This document shows positions 25,839 through 35,569 of a stretch of DNA of 64,000 nucleotides, piece by piece. Every line of letters begins with the position of its first letter. Position 1 is the first letter of the stretch. Origin of the DNA: Marinomonas ostreistagni (GTDB lineage: Bacteria > Pseudomonadota > Gammaproteobacteria > Pseudomonadales > Marinomonadaceae); the NCBI RefSeq assembly GCF_016888445.1, contig NZ_JAFEKF010000002.1, forward strand, positions 1 to 64,000, given 5' to 3'. Position numbers and translations under genes: made by a program. Below the pieces are notes generated by a model. That model was not told the DNA's origin. It did no database searches and saw nothing but the letters and a program-made list of their open reading frames with translations.

Positions 25839-27122
25839 TTACTCACTGGCAAACAGCGCGTCAACAAATTCTTGTGACTTAAACGGTCGTAAATCTTCGG
25901 CTTGCTCACCAACACCGATATAACGAATCGGTAAACCAAACTGCTTGGCAATCGCAAAGATGATGCCACCTTTGGCGGTACCGTCGAGTTTAGTCAACGT
26001 AATACCTGATACACCGACGGCTTCGGTAAACAGTTTCGCTTGGCTTAGGGCGTTTTGGCCCGTGCCAGCATCTAGTACCAACATCACTTCGTGTGGCGCT
26101 TCGACGTCCAGTTTCTTCATTACGCGCACGACTTTTTCTAGCTCGTTCATCAAGTTGGCTTTGTTTTGCAAACGACCGGCGGTATCGGCAATGACGATGT
26201 CCACGCCGCGTGACTTAGCAGACTCGATGGCATCGTAAATCACCGACGCTGAATCGGCACCGGTATGTTGCGCCACCACGGGTACGTTATTACGCTCGCC
26301 CCACACTTGTAACTGCTCAACCGCTGCGGCACGGAAGGTATCACCCGCCGCCAACATCACGCTCTTGCCTTCGGCTTGGTACTTCTTCGCCAGTTTACCA
26401 ATGGTGGTCGTTTTGCCTACACCATTAACACCGACCATCAAGATAACAAAAGGACCCTCTTGCTTTTCAGGCACCAGCGGCTGCTCTGAATTCACCAAGA
26501 TATCCTTAAGCTCACTCTTAAGTGTACGCATCAGTGCATCAGTGTCTTTCAGCTCTTTGCGATTCAGCTTATCGGTCAGTGAATCGATCAATGCTTGCGT
26601 CGCTTCAACCCCGACATCGGCCATCAATAGCTGAGTTTCTAACTCTTCTAGCAGATCGTCATCGAGCTTTTTACTGCCCATAACAATAGACGATAAACCA
26701 GACCCCAAACCACTGCGCGTGCGCGCCAAGCCTGCCTTAATACGCTGCGACCAAGATAAGGTTGGCTCTGGTACTGGCTCTTTGGCTACCACTGGCTGCT
26801 CTTGTACTGCAGGCTGGGCTTTCGGCAATGGCTCTGCCTCGGCCTCTGGCGCTTCTTTAGTAGCTGTTACTTCCTGCGCTAGGTCACTCGGTGCCACGTC
26901 TGGCGTCGCATCAGACGGCTCTTCCTTTGCACCAGGCGTGGCCTCGGATTCAGACACTTGGGATTCGACAGGCTTAGCGTCGGAGGTCATGCCTTTGATC
27001 AGCGCGCGCTTGATCAAAAACGCTAACGCCGCCAACACCACACCGATCGCAATCGGTGCATAGCGCGCATATTCGCCAAAATAAGGCGTCAGGTAAGCAA
27101 TAATTTGGTCTACAAATTCCAT
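25839..27122 (-). CDS. ftsY: Signal recognition particle receptor FtsY, with N-terminal membrane helix
   Basis: FtsY is the SRP receptor that docks ribosomes making membrane proteins. The C-terminal NG domain holds G1 GVNGVGKTTTIGKLA, DTFRAAAVEQL, G3 DTAGRLQNK and TKLDGTAKGG. The first 130 residues hold a hydrophobic helix (about 22-43) followed by a Glu/Pro/Ala-rich linker. E. coli FtsY is instead anchored by an amphipathic segment, so the hydrophobic helix is noteworthy, though such N-termini are known in other lineages. It is the first gene of ftsYEX. Confidence 0.96.
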   Translation of the reverse strand: MEFVDQIIAYLTPYFGEYARYAPIAIGVVLAALAFLIKRALIKGMTSDAKPVESQVSESEATPGAKEEPSDATPDVAPSDLAQEVTATKEAPEAEAEPLPKAQPAVQEQPVVAKEPVPEPTLSWSQRIKAGLARTRSGLGSGLSSIVMGSKKLDDDLLEELETQLLMADVGVEATQALIDSLTDKLNRKELKDTDALMRTLKSELKDILVNSEQPLVPEKQEGPFVILMVGVNGVGKTTTIGKLAKKYQAEGKSVMLAAGDTFRAAAVEQLQVWGERNNVPVVAQHTGADSASVIYDAIESAKSRGVDIVIADTAGRLQNKANLMNELEKVVRVMKKLDVEAPHEVMLVLDAGTGQNALSQAKLFTEAVGVSGITLTKLDGTAKGGIIFAIAKQFGLPIRYIGVGEQAEDLRPFKSQEFVDALFASE

Positions 27123-27290
27123 TCACTTCTCTCTAATTTGATCCCAATGGATGGGAGAAATGGGCCGCGTCACTTGGCCTTGCCAAATGCAGGTGCGTCA
27201 AAAGCGCTGATTTTAGCATCATTCCTATTGGCAAAAAGCCCTAGTTTCGTGGAAAAATGCAGGTATGTTTTCTAAACACGCCTAAAGACT

Positions 27291-28571
27291 ATGTTTAAAC
27301 GTGATCAGCCCTTGTTCAGTCGTCCAGTTTTAGCGGCCATTATCGTCGTCACCATGCTCGCTATTTGGCTCCTTAATCTGACCGCACCCACGGTAGACCT
27401 GACGACACCCGAGATAAACCAATGGCAAACCGAGTCCGGTATCCCAGTGACTTGGGTGACCCAAGATGACTGGCAAGCAGGCAATAAACTTACGCTTACA
27501 CTGGTATTTCAGGCCGACACACGCCAACCCGAGCTGACCGCCACCACCTTAAACATGCTCAGTGGCCCAAGCTTGCCGCTTAGCACCGCCACCATCAATC
27601 AGCGTCTAAGCCCATTAGCGGCCAATGTTGCAACAAACTTTACTCAGCAACGCCAGTTTTTAACACTGACTCTTAGTAATCAGCCACAGTTTTTAGAATC
27701 AAGCTTTAATCTGTTTGATACTTGGCTAAACCAGACACAGTTTAAAGCGACCGCTCTGGCGCGCCTACAACGACAAACCACCACTGATAGCGCTCAGCGC
27801 CAACTGCTGCAGCAGTTTATGCCAGACGTTCAAGCGCCCCCTGCTGAGCCACTTAACTTGCCCCAAGTAAACCAATACCTCAGTCAGCTTAAACAGCATG
27901 TCTCGCATATCGTCGTGGCCGGCGCCATCGACGCTAGCGTTACTCCCAGCTTGCAAGCAGGCTTAAATCGCATAACTCAACACATGACAACCGCTACTGA
28001 ATCCCCGCTAACGGAGTGGGCGCAGCAGCCTGAGATTCAGCGCTTTGGCGAAGGTGAGTTAAGCGCCTTATACGGCGCCGTAGGACTGGCACCACTGAAT
28101 TCAGTGGAAGACTGGCTCGCCCTGCAAGTTTGGGCGCGCGATATGCTTGAGACCCAAAAACAACGCCTTGCTAGCTCAGTGGTGCAATGGCAACTACAGC
28201 TGGCGGGCATAGCCCCCTACGCCACGTGGCAAATTCAACTGCCGCCAACCGTCCTGCAAAATACTGCAACCGAAACGCAGCCAGATACAGCGTGGGTGGA
28301 TCTTCATACCTTGCCAAGCTGGCAAGACAGCGATGTCTTTGCACAACGCAAACAGCAACTGCTGACACGTCTCGCCACACTGAGCCAAACGCCAGAATGG
28401 TGGACCCAGATGGGCAGCCGTGTCGGTGCGCCTTCTGGCCCGTTAACCTTGACGCAATTTGCGCAAGACTACAGTCAAATCGCGAACTCTTTTACAATAG
28501 AAGACTATCAGCAACGCATTGAGACGCTGCTGCGTCCTTCCTCTCGACAAGAAATTCAGGTTAGCCAATGA
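27291..28571 (+). CDS. M16 peptidase-like protein lacking the zinc motif
   Basis: A 426-residue protein with one N-terminal membrane helix (about 13-30) and a long soluble part. The pattern TTLNMLSGPSLPLSTATINQ followed by FTQQRQFLTLTLSNQ resembles the first half-domain of M16 (insulinase-type) proteases, but no HxxEH zinc site is present. In pseudomonads and relatives one or two M16 proteins lie between ftsY and rsmD, supporting the assignment. It overlaps rsmD by 4 bases. The protein is probably catalytically inactive; its role is unknown. Confidence 0.65.
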   Translation: MFKRDQPLFSRPVLAAIIVVTMLAIWLLNLTAPTVDLTTPEINQWQTESGIPVTWVTQDDWQAGNKLTLTLVFQADTRQPELTATTLNMLSGPSLPLSTATINQRLSPLAANVATNFTQQRQFLTLTLSNQPQFLESSFNLFDTWLNQTQFKATALARLQRQTTTDSAQRQLLQQFMPDVQAPPAEPLNLPQVNQYLSQLKQHVSHIVVAGAIDASVTPSLQAGLNRITQHMTTATESPLTEWAQQPEIQRFGEGELSALYGAVGLAPLNSVEDWLALQVWARDMLETQKQRLASSVVQWQLQLAGIAPYATWQIQLPPTVLQNTATETQPDTAWVDLHTLPSWQDSDVFAQRKQQLLTRLATLSQTPEWWTQMGSRVGAPSGPLTLTQFAQDYSQIANSFTIEDYQQRIETLLRPSSRQEIQVSQ

Positions 28572-29146
28572 AAAAGCCCAGCAACAAACACTCCAAAAGT
28601 ACGTCTAAGTTACGCATCATTGGCGGGGAATGGCGCTCACGACAGCTTCCGATCCCAGATATTGAAGGTCTGCGCCCCACCACCGACCGAGTGCGTGAGA
28701 CCGTGTTCAATTGGCTAAACTTTGAAGTGCCAGGCGCTCGTTGCTTGGATTTGTTTTGTGGCTCAGGCGCACTTGGTTTAGAAGCGCTCTCTCGTGGTGC
28801 AAAAGACTGCACCTTTGTTGAGCTAAATAAACAGGTCGCACAGCAAATCCAACAAAATCTTAAGACACTCAACGCCCCTCAAGGCCAAGTGGTTCACTCT
28901 GATGCGCTGTCTTTTTTACAGCGCCCGAGCGAAGCCTATGACCTGATTTTTTTGGATCCGCCGTTTCGAAAAGGTTTGTTAGATCAAGTCATTCCAGCGC
29001 TAGATAGCCAGTGGCTTAAGTCTGGTGCGCACATCTACATTGAACGCGAATCGGAAAAAGAGCTGCCACCGCTACCGGACAACTGGCAATTACTGAAAGA
29101 GAAAAAAGCCGGCCAACTGACCTTCGCTCTCTATTGCGCTATGTAA
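28568..29146 (+). CDS. rsmD: 16S rRNA (guanine(966)-N(2))-methyltransferase
   Basis: RsmD methylates G966 of 16S rRNA in the assembled small subunit. The N-terminus LRIIGGEWRSRQLPIPD, PTTDRVRETVFNWL, the SAM motif CLDLFCGSGALGLEALSRGA and catalytic LIFLDPPF are diagnostic. At 192 residues its length is normal. The start overlaps the stop of the M16-like gene (ATGA), so translation is probably coupled. Confidence 0.96.
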   Translation: MKKPSNKHSKSTSKLRIIGGEWRSRQLPIPDIEGLRPTTDRVRETVFNWLNFEVPGARCLDLFCGSGALGLEALSRGAKDCTFVELNKQVAQQIQQNLKTLNAPQGQVVHSDALSFLQRPSEAYDLIFLDPPFRKGLLDQVIPALDSQWLKSGAHIYIERESEKELPPLPDNWQLLKEKKAGQLTFALYCAM

Positions 29147-29236
29147 AAAATTGTTCAGTTTGTGCACGGTGCTTGCATACAACATCAAAACTGCTCTATG
29201 TTTGAGCAATAATAATGATATTACTCAAGGTGTCGT

Positions 29237-31126
29237 ATGCTGAAGAATTTCTCATTTGGAGCCAAGCTTAAATTCTTGCTCGCCTGTGCTATCGCAGGCT
29301 TTGTCTTGGTTACACTGGTTGCCATCAATGGCATGAACGCACAGCAAGAAGCCAATGATCAGCTTAGAACCTACGGTGACATTGGCTCTGGTGTCGACAA
29401 AATCAGCTTAGGCATCCTAGAAGCCGCTGACGAGTTGCGCAACCTTAACGACAGCAACTACCAAGCTTACTTAAGCCAATTGCGCGACACCAAAGCACAA
29501 GATCTCGCCATGCTTGAGCGAGATATTCAAATGGTGGATCGCGAACCGCTTATTGCCGCGTTAAAAGCCTCCAAGACCCGTCTTGAAGACTACGCCAATG
29601 CCCTGCTCTCGCTAGCCGAGCAACGCAGCATCATAGGCTTTAGCAGTCAATCAGGCTACAAAGGCGAGATCACCGCGTTAGGCGATCAGATTTCTGAAAG
29701 CATTGCCCGCATCAGCCTACTCAATCGTGAATTCGTCAACGTGCGCAAAGTGGAAGGCAGTTACTTGAGCGAGCCCAGCCCTGCGGCACTAGAAGAGCTT
29801 AACGCAAGCTACGAGCGCTTCATGTCTCGGGTGAACAACTTTGGTTTTGCTGACACTGTTGGTACCACAGCGCAACAATATTACGATGCCATCTTGGCCT
29901 ATGGCCCTGCCTACAGCGCGCTACAGCAAGCAGAGGATAACTTTGACTCACAAAAACTGGCCTTTACTGCTGGCCAGATTGAGCTTGCCGAGATTATTGA
30001 GCGCTATGTGCTCGAAGCCGAACAAGCAGCGGATCGCCAGGCCTCCCAGTCCCTTTACACCTTGATTATCGTCAGCATTGCCGTGGCGGTATTTGCTAGC
30101 ATCCTGATGGTGAGTATCAGCCGCAGTGCGCGTCGCACCTTGAATCAAGTGATTACTGACTTAGTCAAAGTCAAAGAAGGTGACATGACCGCCAAAGCGA
30201 CGGTTAATAAAAAGCGTCACGATGAGTTTGACGATTTAAGCGAGTCCCTTAACGAAATGACCAGCGGCCTCGGCAATGTCTTGTCGGATGTGGTATCGAC
30301 TACTACTAGTGTCAGCACCATGATCAACGACCTTAACAGCGCTATGGCTAAAATTGCCGACAACAACCGTTCAGTAACCGAGCGCACTAACTCCTTGGCA
30401 GTGGCTACTGACGATATTTCAAACCGCATCACCACGCTTTCTAGCAGCACCGAAGAAATGCGCGAGCACTCCAACGAGACTTATCAATCGGCTAAATCTG
30501 GCGCCACCACGATTCGCGTCGTCCTCGATAACCTTAACGAGACCGTCGAAGCGGTCAACAAAACCAGCCACCAACTGGATGAACTCGGTAAGCTATCGTC
30601 TAATATCGACAACGTCATTGGCATGATCAACGATTTGGCCGAACAAACGAACTTGTTGGCACTGAATGCGGCGATTGAGGCGGCTCGTGCTGGTGAAGCC
30701 GGTCGTGGATTCTCAGTGGTCGCCGATGAAGTACGCTCTTTGGCAGAGAAAACCGTCGATGCCACCTCTAAAATCACCGAGATTGTCAGCACCATTCAGA
30801 CGTCGACTCAATCAGCCATCAACACCATGGAACATGGTCAACAGAAGCTGCGCGTGATCGAAGAAAATGGCGCCGAAGCCGAAACGGCCATGCGCACCAT
30901 CGAAACCAATGCCCAAACCAGCTCGCAAGCGTCCAATGATATGGTGAATGCGATCCAAGATGTGGCCAGCACCGCAGTACAGATGAGCAGCGAAATGGAC
31001 CAAATCGCCCAACAGCTGAGCGAAGACAGCCATTCAATCGAAGTGATCGTCGACAGCGCTCACAAGATTCACAATATGGCCGACGGTTTATCCGCTAAAA
31101 CTCGCGTCTTTACCCTGCGTTCTTAA
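29237..31126 (+). CDS. Methyl-accepting chemotaxis protein
   Basis: A 629-residue chemoreceptor. An N-terminal membrane helix (about 12-32) is followed by a helical periplasmic domain of about 240 residues with no recognised ligand fold, a second helix (about 274-296), a HAMP domain and the signalling domain. The hairpin tip [20 protein letters not shown] is intact, and [18 protein letters not shown] follows. The ATG at 29237 has a GGTG-containing upstream site. It stands alone, with a terminator at 31136-31165. Confidence 0.93.
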   Translation: MLKNFSFGAKLKFLLACAIAGFVLVTLVAINGMNAQQEANDQLRTYGDIGSGVDKISLGILEAADELRNLNDSNYQAYLSQLRDTKAQDLAMLERDIQMVDREPLIAALKASKTRLEDYANALLSLAEQRSIIGFSSQSGYKGEITALGDQISESIARISLLNREFVNVRKVEGSYLSEPSPAALEELNASYERFMSRVNNFGFADTVGTTAQQYYDAILAYGPAYSALQQAEDNFDSQKLAFTAGQIELAEIIERYVLEAEQAADRQASQSLYTLIIVSIAVAVFASILMVSISRSARRTLNQVITDLVKVKEGDMTAKATVNKKRHDEFDDLSESLNEMTSGLGNVLSDVVSTTTSVSTMINDLNSAMAKIADNNRSVTERTNSLAVATDDISNRITTLSSSTEEMREHSNETYQSAKSGATTIRVVLDNLNETVEAVNKTSHQLDELGKLSSNIDNVIGMINDLAEQTNLLALNAAIEAARAGEAGRGFSVVADEVRSLAEKTVDATSKITEIVSTIQTSTQSAINTMEHGQQKLRVIEENGAEAETAMRTIETNAQTSSQASNDMVNAIQDVASTAVQMSSEMDQIAQQLSEDSHSIEVIVDSAHKIHNMADGLSAKTRVFTLRS

Positions 31127-31135
31127 TCGCAAACG

Positions 31136-31165
31136 ACCCAGCCTGTCTCATCAGGCTGGGTTTTA
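31136..31165 (+). terminator. Terminator after chemoreceptor gene
   Basis: A perfect 10-bp stem (ACCCAGCCTG 31136-31145, CAGGCTGGGT 31152-31161) with a 6-base loop and a short T-run follows the stop codon by 9 bases. Confidence 0.88.
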
Positions 31166-31282
31166 ATCCCCCTCTCTTGAAGCCATACCACGCAGGCGCT
31201 AGACTGTGCTCCATTTAGTCATTTTCTTTAGGCCGCTCGTGTCGCGGCGTGTCGCTTATTTTCATCAGGAAACGCACAACCT

Positions 31283-32440
31283 ATGCCGGAGACTATTCCA
31301 GCCGATTCTGTGGGGCTCATTACACCACAAGTAGCCCAGTTCGATGAGCCATTGGTTCTTGCCTGTGGCCAGACCCTACCCACCTATCAACTGATCTATG
31401 AAACGTACGGCCAACTCAATGCCGACGCCAGTAACGCTATCTTAATCTGCCATGCGTTAAGTGGGGATCATCATGCCGCTGGCTACCACAGTATGGAAGA
31501 TCGCAAGCCAGGCTGGTGGGACAGTGCCATTGGCCCAGGTAAACCGATCGACACTAATCGCTTTTTTGTTATCAGCCTGAATAATCTTGGCGGTTGTGGC
31601 GGCAGTACTGGCCCGACCAGCGTCAATCCAGCGACAGGCAAGGTTTGGGGCGCAGAATTCCCCATGGTCACGGTCGAAGATTGGGTCGTTTCTCAAGCAC
31701 GTTTGGCGGACCGCTTTGGTATTCAGCAATTTGCCGCTATCGTCGGCGGCAGTCTTGGTGGCATGCAAGTCCTTGAATGGAGCGTGCGTTACCCTGAGCG
31801 TTTACAAGCAGCAGCAATCATTGCGTCTGCGCCTAAGCTATCGACACAAAACATTGCCTTCAACGAAGTGGCACGCCAGTCGATTCGCCGCGATCCAGAG
31901 TTTTTTGATGGCAATTACCAAGCCGAAGACACGATTCCAAGAAATGGCCTAGGCTTAGCGCGCATGCTCGGCCATATCACCTACTTATCTGATGATTCGA
32001 TGGGCAACAAGTTTGGCCGTCAGATGCGCCACGACACCTATCAATACAACTACGAAGTTGAGTTTGAGGTGGAAAGCTACTTACGTTACCAAGGTGAAGC
32101 CTTCACCAAGCGTTTCGACGCCAACACTTACATGCTGATGACCAAAGCACTGGATTACTTTGATCCAGCGGCCCGCGAAGGTGGCGATCTGGCCAAAGTA
32201 CTGAGCAAAGCGCAGTGCGAATTCTTATTGGTGTCTTTCACCACCGACTGGCGCTTCTCGCCGGCGCGTAGCGAAGAAATCGTCGACGCTCTGATCCGCT
32301 GCGGCAAACACGTCAGCTACACCAAAATTGAAGCCATCGAAGGCCACGATGCCTTCTTATTCCCGATTCCGCGCTACATGAATGCGCTGCGTGGTTTTCT
32401 TGGCCGTGTTGCCAACCGTTTACCAGAGGAGCAAGCCTAA
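31283..32440 (+). CDS. metX: Homoserine O-acyltransferase MetX
   Basis: MetX acylates homoserine, the first dedicated step of methionine synthesis. It is an alpha/beta-hydrolase: the nucleophile Ser lies in [13 protein letters not shown], and the catalytic His in EGHDAFLFP near the C-terminus. Length is 385 residues. In gammaproteobacteria with the metX-metW arrangement the donor is often succinyl-CoA rather than acetyl-CoA; the sequence alone does not settle this for me. The stop overlaps the metW start by one base. Confidence 0.95.
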   Translation: MPETIPADSVGLITPQVAQFDEPLVLACGQTLPTYQLIYETYGQLNADASNAILICHALSGDHHAAGYHSMEDRKPGWWDSAIGPGKPIDTNRFFVISLNNLGGCGGSTGPTSVNPATGKVWGAEFPMVTVEDWVVSQARLADRFGIQQFAAIVGGSLGGMQVLEWSVRYPERLQAAAIIASAPKLSTQNIAFNEVARQSIRRDPEFFDGNYQAEDTIPRNGLGLARMLGHITYLSDDSMGNKFGRQMRHDTYQYNYEVEFEVESYLRYQGEAFTKRFDANTYMLMTKALDYFDPAAREGGDLAKVLSKAQCEFLLVSFTTDWRFSPARSEEIVDALIRCGKHVSYTKIEAIEGHDAFLFPIPRYMNALRGFLGRVANRLPEEQA

Positions 32441-33030
32441 TGCGCGCTGACTTAGAACTTATCAGTGATTGGATTCCAGCAGGCTCGCGCGTGCTGGATT
32501 TAGGCTGTGGCAACGGTGCGCTGCTAGAGCACCTACAACAACACAAACGTGTGGCGGGCTACGGTTTAGAAATCGATGCCGATAACATCAACACCTGTAT
32601 CGAAAAAGGCATTCCGGTGCTTGAGCAAGACATCGATGAAGGTTTGCAAAACTTTGCTGAGCAGGACTTTGACATTGTTGTCATGGCGCATGCGCTGCAA
32701 CAGTTCCGCCGCCCTGACCTACTGCTTGACGAGATGCTACGCATCGGCAAAGAAGCCGTCATTACCTTCCCCAACTTTGGTCACTGGCGCAACCGCATCC
32801 ATTTAGGCATCAAAGGCCATATGCCGGTGTCGGAGTTCTTGCCCTACAACTGGTACGATACGCCTAACATTCACTTCTGTACCTTTAGTGATTTTCGCGA
32901 TCTATGTCAGTCAAAAAACTTAAAAATCCAACGTTGGGCTGCAGTAGACGGACAATTACGCGATCATTGGTGGACGCGTATGATGCCCAATTTATTCAGT
33001 GAAACGGCGATCTTTAAGGTCAGCCGCTGA
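32440..33030 (+). CDS. metW: Methionine biosynthesis protein MetW
   Basis: MetW is a methyltransferase-fold protein of 196 residues that is always paired with metX and needed for full homoserine acyltransferase function in pseudomonads. The N-terminus RADLELISDWIPAGSRVLDL, the glycine motif DLGCGNGALLEHL, HALQQFRRPDLLLDEMLR and TFPNFGHWRNR are characteristic. The ATG shares one base with the metX stop. Confidence 0.95.
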   Translation: MRADLELISDWIPAGSRVLDLGCGNGALLEHLQQHKRVAGYGLEIDADNINTCIEKGIPVLEQDIDEGLQNFAEQDFDIVVMAHALQQFRRPDLLLDEMLRIGKEAVITFPNFGHWRNRIHLGIKGHMPVSEFLPYNWYDTPNIHFCTFSDFRDLCQSKNLKIQRWAAVDGQLRDHWWTRMMPNLFSETAIFKVSR

Positions 33031-33044
33031 TCAAGGAGTCGGTT

Positions 33045-33476
33045 ATGAAATGGTTACTCAGTGTATTACTTACCTGTGTTGTGAGTTTGGCCCACGCCGA
33101 GCAAGTGCAAAGCTTTGGTCGTTACCAACTGCACTTCAACACCTTTGAGTCAGCCTTTCTAACCCCCGAGATCGCGCAGCAATACGGCCTGACTCGCAGT
33201 AAAGGGCAAGGCCTGCTAAATATCGCCGTCACCACACAAGCCGACGGCGAGGTGCCACAATCGCAGCCTGCCATCGTCTCGGGACACATCAAAAACTTGA
33301 TGGGACAGATCATTCAGCTGTCGTTTCAAACCATCGACGAAGGTGATGCCGTCTATTATCTTGCGCCGTTTCGCAAAACCGACGATGAAATTCTAAAGTT
33401 CCACATTGAGGCCAAAACCAGCGCCGATGCTGAGCCGATGACTGTGGACTTTCAACGCCACTTCTACGTGGACTAA
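33045..33476 (+). CDS. DUF4426 family periplasmic protein
   Basis: A 143-residue exported protein with a clear signal peptide (about 1-18, SLAHA). The mature part is short and beta-rich. Its position between metW and rdgB, and the segment FGRYQLHFNTFESAFLTPEI, fit the DUF4426 family, which is conserved at exactly this place in related genomes. No function is known to me. It is part of the metX-metW-DUF4426-rdgB-hemW run. Confidence 0.85.
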   Translation: MKWLLSVLLTCVVSLAHAEQVQSFGRYQLHFNTFESAFLTPEIAQQYGLTRSKGQGLLNIAVTTQADGEVPQSQPAIVSGHIKNLMGQIIQLSFQTIDEGDAVYYLAPFRKTDDEILKFHIEAKTSADAEPMTVDFQRHFYVD

Positions 33477-33488
33477 ATAGGTGTTTTC

Positions 33489-34097
33489 ATGAGCCAAACC
33501 ATCGTACTTGCCAGCAACAACCTAGGTAAGATCAAAGAGTTTAACGAGCTGTTCCGCCGCTTTAATATCGAAGTAAAGCCGCAAGGGGAATTCAGTGTCG
33601 AAGACGCCGACGAAACCGGCTTAACGTTCGTCGAAAATGCCATCCTCAAAGCACGTCATGCCTGTGCCATCACAGGTTTGCCTGCTTTGGCGGACGACTC
33701 AGGCATCGAAGTGGACTTCTTGGACGGCGCACCGGGCATTTATTCAGCGCGCTTTGCCGGTGAACACGGCGACAATGATGCCAACAATGCGCTGTTGCTA
33801 GAAAAGCTGCAAGGCGTACCCAGCGCCCAGCGTACGGCGCGTTTTCATTGCGTATTGGCCTTTATGCGCCATGCCAACGACCCAACGCCAATCATCGCTC
33901 ACGGCACTTGGGAAGGCCGTATTTTAGAGTCACTAGAAGGGGCTGAAGGCTTTGGTTACGACCCGCTATTTTACGTGCCCGAAAAAGGCTGCAGTGCGGC
34001 CAGTCTAAGTAAACAAGAGAAAAACCAAATCAGCCACCGCGCTCAAGCGCTGACGGCTCTATTGGAAGCGTTTAAAGCACGCCAGCTGATTGCATGA
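33489..34097 (+). CDS. rdgB: XTP/dITP pyrophosphatase (non-canonical purine NTPase)
   Basis: RdgB hydrolyses dITP, ITP and XTP, keeping hypoxanthine and xanthine out of DNA and RNA. The N-terminal ASNNLGKIKEF, LADDSGIEVDFLDGAPGIYS, and GFGYDPLFYVPE motifs are intact. At 202 residues its length is normal. The stop overlaps the hemW start by 4 bases (ATGA). Confidence 0.97.
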   Translation: MSQTIVLASNNLGKIKEFNELFRRFNIEVKPQGEFSVEDADETGLTFVENAILKARHACAITGLPALADDSGIEVDFLDGAPGIYSARFAGEHGDNDANNALLLEKLQGVPSAQRTARFHCVLAFMRHANDPTPIIAHGTWEGRILESLEGAEGFGYDPLFYVPEKGCSAASLSKQEKNQISHRAQALTALLEAFKARQLIA

Positions 34098-35263
34098 ACA
34101 CACTGCCACCGCTGAGCCTTTATATTCACGTCCCTTGGTGTGTACGCAAGTGCCCTTACTGCGACTTTAACTCACACCAAGCGGACCGCTTTGAAGAAAA
34201 CGGCCAGCTGCCCGAACAAGCTTACCTCGGCCAATTACTCGCCGATCTTGAGGTCGATCTGCCCTATGTGGCGGACCGCCCCATACAAACGGCGTTTATC
34301 GGTGGTGGTACGCCAAGCTTAATGAGCGAAGACTTCTACTATCAGCTGTTCGACGGTTTGCGCAGCAAGCTTAACTGGGCGCCAGATGCAGAAGTCACCA
34401 TGGAAGCCAACCCTGGCACGTTTGAGCAGGCCAAGTTTGCCCACTTTCGCCAAGCAGGCATCAACCGACTGTCGATTGGCGTACAAAGTTTTCAGCCAAA
34501 CCTGTTGAAAACCCTAGGAAGAATCCACAACCGCGACGAAGCCATTCGCGCTGTGGATAAATCACGCCTAGCGGGGTTTGATAATATCAACATCGACTTG
34601 ATGCATGGTTTACCCGATCAGAGTGTCGAAATGGCGCTAGAAGATCTGAAGCTGGCCATCGATTTAGACCCTGAACATTTGTCTTGGTACCAGCTCACCA
34701 TCGAGCCCAATACCGAATTTTACCGTCGCCCGCCAACGTTGCCCGAAGACAACACACTGTGGAATATTCAGGACGATGGTTTGGCACTGCTTGAGCAACA
34801 TGGCTATCACCAATACGAAGTATCAGCAAACGCTAAACTAGGTCGTAAAGCGTCGCATAATTTGAATTATTGGCGTTTTGGGGACTATTTAGGGATCGGT
34901 GCTGGCGCCCATGGCAAAGTGACTCTACCAGATGGTCAAATATTTCGTACACGAAAGACACGCCATCCGAATCACTACCTGAACAACCTCCCAGAAGCGC
35001 TTGCGATCAAAGAGGCCATTGCCAGCGAAGACCTGCCGCTGGAGTTCATGATGAACCGTTTGCGACTGTTTGAATCCTTTGCTTTGGACGATTATCAGCG
35101 CTATGCCTACCAAAATGTACCGAAAAGCTTAGAAAAGTCCTGTTCCGAGGCAGTTTCGCGCGGATTACTGGATTCTGTCGCTTGGCGACAAGGACAAGTC
35201 AGCACCACCCACAAGGGCAAACTCTTTTTAAATGAGCTGTTGGAGCTGTTTTTAACGGAATAG
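34094..35263 (+). CDS. hemW: Radical SAM heme chaperone HemW
   Basis: HemW is a radical SAM family protein thought to deliver heme to respiratory enzymes; it was formerly annotated as an oxygen-independent coproporphyrinogen oxidase. The N-terminus has the CxxxCxxC cluster motif in HVPWCVRKCPYCDFNSH. It is 389 residues and lacks the extra N-terminal region of true HemN. FIGGGTPSLM and RLSIGVQSF are further family motifs. It ends the metX operon, followed by a terminator. Confidence 0.95.
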   Translation: MNTLPPLSLYIHVPWCVRKCPYCDFNSHQADRFEENGQLPEQAYLGQLLADLEVDLPYVADRPIQTAFIGGGTPSLMSEDFYYQLFDGLRSKLNWAPDAEVTMEANPGTFEQAKFAHFRQAGINRLSIGVQSFQPNLLKTLGRIHNRDEAIRAVDKSRLAGFDNINIDLMHGLPDQSVEMALEDLKLAIDLDPEHLSWYQLTIEPNTEFYRRPPTLPEDNTLWNIQDDGLALLEQHGYHQYEVSANAKLGRKASHNLNYWRFGDYLGIGAGAHGKVTLPDGQIFRTRKTRHPNHYLNNLPEALAIKEAIASEDLPLEFMMNRLRLFESFALDDYQRYAYQNVPKSLEKSCSEAVSRGLLDSVAWRQGQVSTTHKGKLFLNELLELFLTE

Positions 35264-35569
35264 TCATTCAAATGACAATTGTTTGACATCTAATGAAGTT
35301 ACTGCCATTCTCACTTTCCCGAAATTGCCCAGCACTCGCCGTGCTGGGCAATTTTTTGATCATGGATCGTAAATTTGCATCCGTATTTCAGTCTAAATCC
35401 TCAGCTGAGGATACCTGTGTTTCGGCACGGTTAAGTGTGATGCCATCTCTCGGAATCACCCTTTAGCGACAATTGGAATGCCTGCTTTGTCACTGTGTAC
35501 TATTCGTAGTTCTCGCGCTTTGCTTTCATTCCAATTGCTACCAATAAGTACGTTTGGGAGAAACAAAAG
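35264..35569. other. Intergenic region between hemW and BCCT gene
   Basis: Contains the hemW terminator at 35323-35357 and then about 210 bases upstream of the BCCT transporter gene with no coding signal. The transporter promoter is presumably here but was not resolved; the only clear signal is a GGGAG ribosome site just before 35570. Confidence 0.5.
35323..35357 (+). terminator. Terminator after hemW
   Basis: A 13-bp perfect stem (35323-35335 with 35341-35353), a 5-base loop and a run of six Ts make a strong intrinsic terminator 60 bases after the hemW stop. Confidence 0.92.

Noticed and set aside
26719-27063. 114-codon plus-strand frame opposite the ftsY linker
   Set aside because: It mirrors the Glu/Pro/Ala-rich linker of ftsY and gives a low-complexity Ser/Gly/Ala product; a shadow frame.
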